Positions 13,290-19,192 of a DNA stretch of 19,192 nucleotides are shown piece after piece. Each line of letters starts with the position of its first letter. Position 1 is the stretch's first letter. The translations under genes were made by a program, and so were the position numbers. Source of the stretch: JALYUA01 sp038203955. GTDB lineage: Bacteria > Acidobacteriota > Thermoanaerobaculia > UBA5066 > Gp7-AA6. Below the pieces are notes generated by a model that was not told the origin of the DNA, did not search any database, and worked only from the letters and a program-made list of their open reading frames with translations. The stretch lies in the NCBI GenBank assembly GCA_038203955.1, contig JBBRDK010000071.1:1-19192 (forward strand). The letters run 5' to 3'.

Positions 13290-15308
13290 GTGAGTCCCCT
13301 GATCCACGCGAAGGCGGCCGGCGGTTCCGCCGAGGAAGCGTCCGAGCGCGAATGGCTGGAGACCGACGGAGCCGGAGGGTTCGCGTCGGGAACGGTGCGC
13401 CTGCCGAGGACCCGCCGGTACCACGCGCTCCTCCTTTCCGCGACACGTCCGCCCGCCGGCCGCTTCGTTCTCGTCAACGGGTTCGATGCGGTCGTCGAGA
13501 CGCCGTCCGGGCGGTTTCCGATCTCCGAGCAGACGTACCGCGGCGACGTCTCCTCTCCCGGCGGAAGCCGGAGGGTCGAGAGCTTTGGCAGGGACCCCTG
13601 GCCCCGGTGGACCTTCGCCCTCGAGGACGGGACGCGGATCGAGCAGGAGGTCTTCGTCTCCCGGCAGACGCGCGCGACGGTTCTCCGGTGGCGGGTCGCG
13701 TCCGGGGCAGGCCCGGTGTCGCTCGAGGTCCGGCCGCTGCTCTCGGGACGCGATTACCACTCCCTCCATCACGAGAATGCGGCGTTTCGCTTCGAGTCCG
13801 AGTCGCTCGGCGAGGTTCGACGCTTTCGTCCCTACGAAGGCGTCCCCGAAATCTCGATCGAGAGCAACGGCGAGTACGCGGATGAGCCGCTCTGGTATCG
13901 CGATTTCCTCTATACCGAGGAGCGGTCGCGTGGGCTCGACTGCGAGGAAGACCTCGCTTCCCCGGGTGTGTTTCGCTTCGCGCTTTCGCAGTCGGACGCC
14001 GCCATGATCCTGGACGTGAACGAAGGCGACCGGGCGCCGTCGCCCCCGGGAGCGCTGAAGAACGCGGCTTCGCTGGCGGCCGCCGAGGAGCGCCGCCGCC
14101 GCAGGTTCTCCTCGCCGCTCGAGGGCGCGGCGGACGACTACATCGTGCGCCGCGGCGATGGAAAAACGGTCGTGGCGGGATACCCATGGTTTCTCGACTG
14201 GGGTCGCGACACCTTCATTTCGCTGCGGGGCCTCTGCCTGTCGACGGGACGGCTCGCGGACGCGCGTGCCATCCTCCTCGAGTGGGCGTCCGCCGTCTCG
14301 GAAGGCATGCTCCCGAACCGCTTTCCCGATCGCGGCGAAGAGCCGGAGTACAACGCCGTCGACGCGTCGCTCTGGTACGTCGTCGCCGTGTACGGGTACC
14401 TTGCGGCGGTGAAGCGGTTCGCCTGGCGGGGCTCCCCCGCCGATCGCTCCGCGCTCCTCGATGCCACCGGACGGATCCTCGAGGGGTACGCCGCCGGCAC
14501 GCGATTCGGAATCCGGGCCGATACCGATGGGCTCCTCGCTTCCGGCGCCCCGGGAGTCCAGCTGACCTGGATGGACGCGAAAGTCGGCGACTGTGTCGTC
14601 ACGCCACGCGCCGGCAAGCCCGTCGAAGTGCAGGCGCTGTGGATCAACGCCCTGATGCTCGCGGGGGCCAACACGCCCCGCTGGAAGGCGCTCGCGGAGA
14701 AGGCGGCGGCGGCTTTTCAGGAACGATTCTGGAACGAGGAGACCGGGTGTCTCTACGACGTCCTCGATTGCGACCACGTCGCGGGCACGACCGACCCGAG
14801 CTTCCGTCCGAACCAGATCTTTGCCGTCGGCGGCCTCCCCTTCCCGCTCCTGACGGACGGCCGCGCGCGCCGCGTGGTCGACGCAGTCGAGGAGCGGCTC
14901 TGGACCCCGCTCGGACTCCGGTCCCTCGCCCCCGGGGAACCGGCGTACGTCGGCCGCTACACGGGGGGAGTCCTCTCGCGCGACGGCGCGTACCACGAGG
15001 GGACGGTCTGGCCCTGGCTGATCGGTCCTTTCGTGGAAGCGTGGGTTCGAGTCCGAGGCGGCGGGCCGGGCGTGCGGCGGAAGGCCGAGGAACGATTCCT
15101 CGCTCCCCTGCGCGCTCATCTCGAAGCCGCGGGCCTCGGGCACATCTCGGAGGTCGCGGACGGCGATCCGCCGCACCGCCCGGGAGGGTGCCCCTTCCAG
15201 GCATGGTCCGTCGCCGAGGTGCTCCGGTTGGAGCTCGACGTGCTGGCCGGCGCCCCGAGTTCTGCCGGCCCGGAAGGGGATCCCACACGGGGAACACCCG
15301 GACCATGA
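13290..15308 (+). CDS. Glycogen debranching enzyme, amylo-alpha-1,6-glucosidase type (GH133-like)
   Basis: 672 aa from the GTG at 13290. The N-terminal beta-rich domain opens with REWLETDGAGGFASGTV and RTRRYHALLL, the usual beginning of this family. The C-terminal (alpha/alpha)6 catalytic domain shows YPWFLDWGRDTFISLRGL (from about residue 298), PNRFPDRGEEPEYNAVDASL (342), TWMDAKVGD (426), RPNQIFAVG (506) and YHEGTVWPWLIGP (568). It hydrolyses alpha-1,6 branch points in glycogen or limit dextrins in the cytoplasm. The frame is open back to 12990, with an ATG at 13173, but those residues do not resemble the family and would overlap the divergent sigma gene. AGGAGG at 13285-13290 abuts the GTG, closer than ideal, so the exact start is open. 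Confidence 0.9.
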   Translation: MSPLIHAKAAGGSAEEASEREWLETDGAGGFASGTVRLPRTRRYHALLLSATRPPAGRFVLVNGFDAVVETPSGRFPISEQTYRGDVSSPGGSRRVESFGRDPWPRWTFALEDGTRIEQEVFVSRQTRATVLRWRVASGAGPVSLEVRPLLSGRDYHSLHHENAAFRFESESLGEVRRFRPYEGVPEISIESNGEYADEPLWYRDFLYTEERSRGLDCEEDLASPGVFRFALSQSDAAMILDVNEGDRAPSPPGALKNAASLAAAEERRRRRFSSPLEGAADDYIVRRGDGKTVVAGYPWFLDWGRDTFISLRGLCLSTGRLADARAILLEWASAVSEGMLPNRFPDRGEEPEYNAVDASLWYVVAVYGYLAAVKRFAWRGSPADRSALLDATGRILEGYAAGTRFGIRADTDGLLASGAPGVQLTWMDAKVGDCVVTPRAGKPVEVQALWINALMLAGANTPRWKALAEKAAAAFQERFWNEETGCLYDVLDCDHVAGTTDPSFRPNQIFAVGGLPFPLLTDGRARRVVDAVEERLWTPLGLRSLAPGEPAYVGRYTGGVLSRDGAYHEGTVWPWLIGPFVEAWVRVRGGGPGVRRKAEERFLAPLRAHLEAAGLGHISEVADGDPPHRPGGCPFQAWSVAEVLRLELDVLAGAPSSAGPEGDPTRGTPGP

Positions 15309-15432
15309 CGTTGTGGCGGGACGGACGGAGAACTACTCTCAGCACCCGGGCGGAGGAGATGGCGGCGGCACGTCGAGCGGCGCGATCCGCTCCTGAAGGA
15401 TGGTGAGGTCGTATGACGCAGACGCGGGTGCA

Positions 15433-16014
15433 ATGAGCGCAGAGGCGGACGACCGCTCTCTCTTCATCCCGGTCATTCTCGGAACGTCGCGAGTGGGCCG
15501 CGCCAGCGAGAAGGTCGCTCGATTCGTCGTCCGGCACCTGGCCGCGATGCCCGCAGTCGAAACCGAGCTCGTCGACGTGCGGGAGCTCGCGCCGCGGATC
15601 GACGGCGCCGGCGAGGAGATCAAGATCCCGGCCTTTTCAGAGCTCTGCATGCGGGCGGACGCGTTCGTCCTGGTGGCGCCGGAGTACAACCACGGCTATC
15701 CCGGCCACCTGAAGCACGTCCTCGACACCAACCTGAAGGAGTACATCCACAAGGCGGTGGGGATATGCGGCGTCTCCGCGGGCAATTTCGGCGGGACCCG
15801 CGTCATCGAGAACCTCCTCCCCGTCCTGCGGGAGCTCGGCCTCGTGACGATCTTCTGGGACGGAAATTTTTCGGCGGTGCACAAGCTGTTCGACGCCGGG
15901 GGACAGATCCTCGATCCCGCTTACGTCCGCCGCATCGACAAGTTCGCGAAAGAGCTCGTCTGGATGGCCAGGGTGCTGAGACACGGGCGCGAGCGCGTTC
16001 CTCTGGAGGGCTGA
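15433..16014 (+). CDS. NADPH-dependent FMN reductase family flavoprotein
   Basis: 193 aa from the ATG at 15433; an upstream in-frame ATG at 15400 would add 11 residues that do not look conserved. Flavodoxin-like fold: phosphate-binding loop GTSRVGRASEKVA near the N-terminus, then the family hallmark APEYNHGYPGHLKHVLD, and SAGNFGGTRVIENL. Such proteins reduce FMN, quinones or azo compounds with NAD(P)H. The physiological acceptor is not evident. It is followed after 1 nt by a small zinc-ribbon gene with GGAGGG upstream, so the two are very likely cotranscribed. Confidence 0.9.
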   Translation: MSAEADDRSLFIPVILGTSRVGRASEKVARFVVRHLAAMPAVETELVDVRELAPRIDGAGEEIKIPAFSELCMRADAFVLVAPEYNHGYPGHLKHVLDTNLKEYIHKAVGICGVSAGNFGGTRVIENLLPVLRELGLVTIFWDGNFSAVHKLFDAGGQILDPAYVRRIDKFAKELVWMARVLRHGRERVPLEG

Positions 16015-16015
16015 G

Positions 16016-16207
16016 ATGAGTCAGGACGAAGTGGCGCGCGCCGGTCGGGCTCCCACGGACTGCCCGCGGTGTGGCAGCGAGATGAATCGCCACGCCGTCA
16101 AGATCGACACGACCCTGACGCCGGAGGAAGGGTCGCCCGCCGGCGGGGTGATGATGGAGTTCCATACGTGTCGCGAATGCCGGTACGTGCTGGAGCGTCG
16201 GGCCTGA
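16016..16207 (+). CDS. Small zinc-ribbon protein, function unknown
   Basis: 63 aa. CPRC (residues 16-19) and CREC (52-55) form a four-cysteine zinc ribbon, with about 32 residues between the knuckles, including TTLTPEEGSPAGGVMMEFHT. Start ATG 16016 has GGAGGG (16005-16010) upstream, and the gene starts 1 nt after the FMN-reductase stop. I do not recognise a named family. Coupling with a flavoprotein could mean a redox or chaperone partner, which is inference. Confidence 0.72.
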   Translation: MSQDEVARAGRAPTDCPRCGSEMNRHAVKIDTTLTPEEGSPAGGVMMEFHTCRECRYVLERRA

Positions 16208-16268
16208 CGGGTCGGGGGAGATTCACGCATCCCGTACCGGGGCCGGTTGCGCGGGCGCAGGACCGCGC

Positions 16269-17198
16269 ATGAGAATCGCCGTCATCGGCGCGGGAGGCAT
16301 AGGCGGCTACTTCGGAGCCTCTCTCGCGCGCGCCGGCCACGACGTTCACTTTCTCGCGAGAGGAGACCATCTCGAGGCGATCCGGGCTTCGGGCCTGCGG
16401 ATCGTCGAGCCCGACGGACACTGGACCGTTCGGGTGCCGGTCTTCGCCCGGGTCGAGGAAATTTCCCCCGCGGACTTCGCGATCGTCGCGGTAAAGAGCT
16501 ACTCGCTGGCGGAGGTGGCGGACGCGGCCGCGCGACTCGCCTCCGCCGGCGCGGTCATCCTGCCGCTCTTGAACGGCGTCGAGGCGTTCGAATTTCTGGC
16601 CGGTCGAGGCGTGCCGGGCGCGTCGATCGTCCCCGGCCTCGCCGTGATCAGCGTCGAACGGACCGCTCCGGGAGAGATCACGTTATGGAGCTCGTTCAAG
16701 ACCGTCGTCCTCGGGGAACACTCGGGAGGCCGGTCCGATCGAGCCGACGGGATCGCCGCGGCGTTCTCCGGCAGCGGGGTCGACGCGCGGGCGTCCCCGG
16801 ACATCACCGTCGACCTCTGGAGAAAGTTCTTGTTCCTGGCTTCGATGGCCGCGGCCTGCGGCCTTGCACGGGCGCCGATCGGGCCCGTGAGGACCGCGCC
16901 GCTCGGACGGCGGCTCTTGGAACGGGCGGTCGCGGAGATCGGCGCGGTCGCTCGAGCGCGAGGCGTGGCCCTCCCTCCGGGCGAGGAGGAGCGCGTCGTG
17001 GAGCGGATGTCCGCCTTGCCGGCCTCGATGAAACCGAGCTTCCTTCTCGACGTCGAGCGCGGCGGACCGACCGAGCTCGACGTTCTGTCGGGGGCCGTTT
17101 CGCGATACGGACGCGCCGTCGGTGTCGACACCCCGATCCACGATGCCGCCACGGCCGCCATTTCCGCGTCGCTCCTGTCCCGCCAGCCAGGACCCTGA
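16269..17198 (+). CDS. Ketopantoate reductase family protein (2-dehydropantoate 2-reductase-like)
   Basis: 309 aa, normal length. The Rossmann fold begins at once with GAGGIGG (G7-G13). VAVKSY (K76), LLNGVE (N102) and WRKFLF (K186, the catalytic lysine position) follow, then the C-terminal helical domain with KPSFLLDVERGGPTELD, which carries the conserved substrate-binding Glu. PanE enzymes reduce 2-dehydropantoate to pantoate with NADPH in coenzyme A synthesis, but the family has many paralogues with other 2-oxo-acid substrates. No other pantothenate gene is nearby, so I do not assign panE firmly. It starts 61 bp after the zinc-ribbon gene on the same strand. Confidence 0.85.
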   Translation: MRIAVIGAGGIGGYFGASLARAGHDVHFLARGDHLEAIRASGLRIVEPDGHWTVRVPVFARVEEISPADFAIVAVKSYSLAEVADAAARLASAGAVILPLLNGVEAFEFLAGRGVPGASIVPGLAVISVERTAPGEITLWSSFKTVVLGEHSGGRSDRADGIAAAFSGSGVDARASPDITVDLWRKFLFLASMAAACGLARAPIGPVRTAPLGRRLLERAVAEIGAVARARGVALPPGEEERVVERMSALPASMKPSFLLDVERGGPTELDVLSGAVSRYGRAVGVDTPIHDAATAAISASLLSRQPGP

Positions 17199-17321
17199 AA
17201 TATTCCGAAGCGAGCCTCGAGGATCCCGACATCCGTCCCCCCGCCGTGGCCGTAACCTGAAGGCGGGACCGGAATCAAATCCGTGTCCTGGAAGTTGTGG
17301 TTGTCATCACAGGAGGTCACC

Positions 17322-17936
17322 TTGCGGATGCGTCTCTCCCTCTCCCTCATTCTTTTCGGAGCCCTCCTGGGGACTCTGCGCGCCATGCCGTCGCAGCCTC
17401 CCGCGAAGGCGACCTTCGCCGGCGGGTGTTTCTGGTGCGAAGAGACGGCCTTCGAAGGTGTGCCTGGCGTCCTCTCCGTCACCTCGGGCTACACCGGCGG
17501 CCAGAAGAAACACCCCACCTACGAGGAGGTCTCGTCGGGCGGTACGGGCCACGCCGAGTCGGTCGAGGTCGCCTACGATCCGGCGAAGATCACTTACGAG
17601 AAGCTGCTCGTGATCTTCTGGCGCAACGTCGATCCGCTGCAGGCAAACGCGCAGTTCTGCGATCACGGCTCGCAGTACCGCTCCGCGATCTTCTACCTGG
17701 ACGAAACGCAGCACCGTGCGGCGGAGGAGTCGAAGCGCAAGCTCGAGGAGGACCCGCGGTTCAAGGGAAAGATCGTCACGCAGATCGTCGCCGCCTCGAC
17801 GTTCTACCCCGCCGAGGACTACCACCAGGATTTCTACAGGAAGAACCCCGTGCGGTATCACCAGTACCGCGAGGGATGCGGCCGCGATGCCCGGTTGAAA
17901 CAGCTCTGGGGAGATGCGGCAGGAGGTCACAAATGA
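17322..17936 (+). CDS. msrA: Peptide-methionine (S)-S-oxide reductase MsrA, exported
   Basis: 204 aa from the TTG at 17322; ATG 17328 is an alternative. AGGAGG at 17311-17316 suits the TTG best and rules against the further upstream ATG at 17283. A signal peptide (RLSLSLILFGALLGTLRA) precedes the catalytic GGCFWCEE motif; Cys36 (TTG numbering) is the sulfenic-acid nucleophile. Other family blocks are SGYTGGQKKHPTYEEVSSG, FCDHGSQYRSAIF and FYPAEDYHQDFY. The C-terminal YREGCGRD provides a possible resolving cysteine. It reduces S-methionine sulfoxide in oxidised periplasmic proteins. The stop overlaps the msrB start (ATGA), so the stereo-complementary pair is translationally coupled. Confidence 0.94.
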   Translation: MRMRLSLSLILFGALLGTLRAMPSQPPAKATFAGGCFWCEETAFEGVPGVLSVTSGYTGGQKKHPTYEEVSSGGTGHAESVEVAYDPAKITYEKLLVIFWRNVDPLQANAQFCDHGSQYRSAIFYLDETQHRAAEESKRKLEEDPRFKGKIVTQIVAASTFYPAEDYHQDFYRKNPVRYHQYREGCGRDARLKQLWGDAAGGHK

Positions 17937-18493
17937 ATCACGCAGGATTTCTCGCGGCGGCAGCGGCGCTGGTCATCGCCATGGCGCGGCCGGCGGAAGG
18001 GCAGCAGCCCGCGGCCGGAAGCAAGGGCTGGACGGGCAATTTCCACAAGCCTTCGGACGCGGAGTTGAAGGAACGCCTGACGCCCATTCAGTACCAGGTG
18101 ACCCAGCACGAGGGAACGGAGCGCCCGTTTTCCAACGAGTACAACGACAACCACGCGGCCGGCATCTACGTTGACGTGATCTCGGGCGAGCCGCTCTTTT
18201 CCTCCTTAGACAAGTTCGAGTCGGGGACGGGCTGGCCGAGCTTCACGAAGCCGCTCGAGAAGGCGAACGTGAAGACGAAAACCGACTACAAGCTCGGGCT
18301 TCCGCGAACCGAGGTCCGCTCCGCACACGCCGATTCGCACCTGGGCCACGTGTTCGACGACGGACCCGCGCCGACCCGGCAGCGGTACTGCATGAACTCC
18401 GCCGCAATGCGGTTCATCCCGGCCGAGCGGCTCGCGCAGGAAGGCTACCCGCAGTACGCGGCGCTCTTCGAAAAAGGCGGCCGCGCGAAATAG
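17933..18493 (+). CDS. msrB: Peptide-methionine (R)-S-oxide reductase MsrB, exported, single-cysteine type
   Basis: 186 aa with a signal peptide (about residues 1-23, cleavage near AEG). MsrB signatures in order: FHKPSDAELKERLTPIQYQV, GIYVDVISGEPLFSS, SGTGWPSF, HADSHLGHVFDDGP and RYCMNSAAMRF. C153 is the catalytic cysteine and the only cysteine in the protein. The zinc CxxC pairs of some MsrBs are absent, and the resolving-cysteine position (SGCGWPSF in two-Cys forms) is Thr. Regeneration therefore needs an external thiol or redox protein, not seen in this window. The start is set by AGGAGGTCAC (17921-17930), the same ten bases that precede msrA. Confidence 0.95.
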   Translation: MNHAGFLAAAAALVIAMARPAEGQQPAAGSKGWTGNFHKPSDAELKERLTPIQYQVTQHEGTERPFSNEYNDNHAAGIYVDVISGEPLFSSLDKFESGTGWPSFTKPLEKANVKTKTDYKLGLPRTEVRSAHADSHLGHVFDDGPAPTRQRYCMNSAAMRFIPAERLAQEGYPQYAALFEKGGRAK

Positions 18494-18507
18494 TCGACGC
18501 TCGACGA

Positions 18508-18536
18508 GGCTGGCGGCCCGCACCGGACCGCCAGCC
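18508..18536 (+). terminator. 9-bp hairpin after msrB
   Basis: GGCTGGCGG (18508-18516) pairs perfectly with CCGCCAGCC (18528-18536) around an 11-nt loop, 14 nt after the msrB stop. It has no T tract but is well placed to end the msrAB transcript. Confidence 0.55.
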
Positions 18537-18898
18537 GCTTCCCTGGTCGCCAGGCCCCGACCGGATCCCGCCCCTCCGGCCGGCGGTTGTCTGGCGATTT
18601 TCCTGTAGAAGAAATCGTCGCCGGCGTCCCGGGGGTGTCTCTCCGTATCGCGCAGTTCGGGCAGTCGAGGCCGGGCTGCGCGCCTTCGAACTCCGCCCAG
18701 CGAACCGGCGGCCGAGCCCGCCAACTGCCGCGCCATTCGGAAACGGTTTGCACTTCGCCCCCGGATCCGTGAGATCGACGACGCGATCGATCGGCCCTCG
18801 ACCGTGTCACCCACCGTCAGAAGGCGGTGATCTTTGCTCCTCGAGGAGAAGGGACGGAGGGGCGCGACGGGCAGGACGGTAGAGAAAGAACGGCTGGA
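18537..18898. other. Stretch without a confident gene
   Basis: About 360 bp between the msrB hairpin and the minus-strand zinc-ribbon gene. A minus-strand frame (18810 down to 18445) contains a protein-like segment, RWAEFEGAQPGLDCPNCAIR, with one CxxC pair. It runs on into the msrB coding region antisense, has no ribosome site and matches nothing I know. A shorter plus-strand frame at 18587-18772 looks random. I annotate neither as a gene; the region could hold a decayed gene or an untranslated element. Confidence 0.5.
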
Positions 18899-19180
18899 TC
18901 AGGCGCTGCTGCCGAGGCGAAACGCGTTTTCCTGCCGGCAAAACGGACAGACCGAGGTGACGTAGCCGTTCAACGCGGTGAAGAACTTTCCCGCCTCGCC
19001 GCCGTCCGGCGAGGGATACGCCCGCCACCCATGGCCGCAGTCGTTGCACTGAAGAACCATCGAGTGCGCGTCGGTGGGAATTCCGTTTCTCTGCTTCGGC
19101 ACTCCGTCAGACTCGCGGGAGCGCTCGTATTTCCACTCCGCCTCGAGGACGGTGAATCCCGAGTTTTTTTCTGACGCCAC
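18899..19180 (-). CDS. Zinc-ribbon protein, function unknown
   Basis: 93 aa from a GTG at 19180, 12 bp from the window edge, so the true start could lie outside. CNDC (residues 45-48, in LQCNDCGHGWRAYPSP) and CPFC (78-81, VTSVCPFCRQENAF) make a four-cysteine ribbon with a Gly- and aromatic-rich insert (GGEAGKFFTALNGY). The N-terminal part (about 1-40) is charged and probably helical. I do not recognise the family. It converges on the msrAB unit. Confidence 0.6.
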   Translation of the reverse strand: MASEKNSGFTVLEAEWKYERSRESDGVPKQRNGIPTDAHSMVLQCNDCGHGWRAYPSPDGGEAGKFFTALNGYVTSVCPFCRQENAFRLGSSA

Positions 19181-19192
19181 ACGCCGAGCTTA

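Noticed and set aside
13155..15176. 673-aa minus-strand open frame opposite the debranching enzyme
   Set aside because: Low-complexity antisense translation; the plus strand carries all GH133-type motifs.
17283..17321. Upstream ATG start for msrA at 17283
   Set aside because: It places the AGGAGG site inside the coding region and interrupts the signal peptide with a non-conserved leader.

Overview
The window is very GC-rich and densely coded on both strands. It holds lipoproteins, exported methionine sulfoxide reductases and a lipoprotein beta-lactamase, which fits a high-GC Gram-negative-type bacterium. An Acidobacteriota-like soil or sediment lineage is a guess from gene content and repeat style; nothing here fixes the taxon. 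I saw no rRNA, tRNA, CRISPR array, transposase or phage gene.

Layout. 1-2849 (+): end of a DUF1611/DgcN-type gene, a dipeptide-epimerase/DgcA-type enolase-superfamily enzyme and an exported D-aminoacylase-type amidohydrolase, together an apparent D-amino-acid or muropeptide salvage operon. 2998-3192 (+): small zinc-ribbon protein. 3193-3445: hairpin, 7-bp tandem array and one copy of a dispersed element. 3446-6728 (-): four-gene membrane-stress operon, XRE regulator > His-rich NfeD/YqiJ-like protein > flotillin > PspA, with a palindrome-rich promoter at 6729-6771. 6932-7822 (+): two-domain DUF1259 protein. 7834-8809 (-): SUMF1-fold protein and a small zinc-finger protein. 8892-9893 (+): second 7-bp array and two proline-rich lipoproteins. 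10054-10917 (+): class A beta-lactamase, followed by the dispersed element, a GGGAATC array and an MFS transporter. 12446-13186 (-): ECF sigma factor, divergent from a GH133-type glycogen debranching enzyme (+). 15433-17198 (+): FMN reductase, zinc ribbon and ketopantoate-reductase-like protein. 17322-18493 (+): exported MsrA and MsrB. 18899-19180 (-): another zinc-ribbon protein.

Three things stand out. (1) The XRE-NfeD-flotillin-PspA operon couples membrane maintenance to its own regulator. (2) A roughly 55-62 bp element occurs three times, each time just 3' of a stop codon and in the same orientation as that gene; in one case it supplies the stop codon of the opposing sigma-factor gene. 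(3) There are three unrelated 7-bp tandem arrays in intergenic DNA, one of which supplies a possible ATG start. Several enzymes have altered key residues: an Asp where D-aminoacylase has its Cys metal ligand, SDG for SDN in the beta-lactamase, one Cys only in MsrB, and no Cys in the C-terminal part of the SUMF1-like protein.
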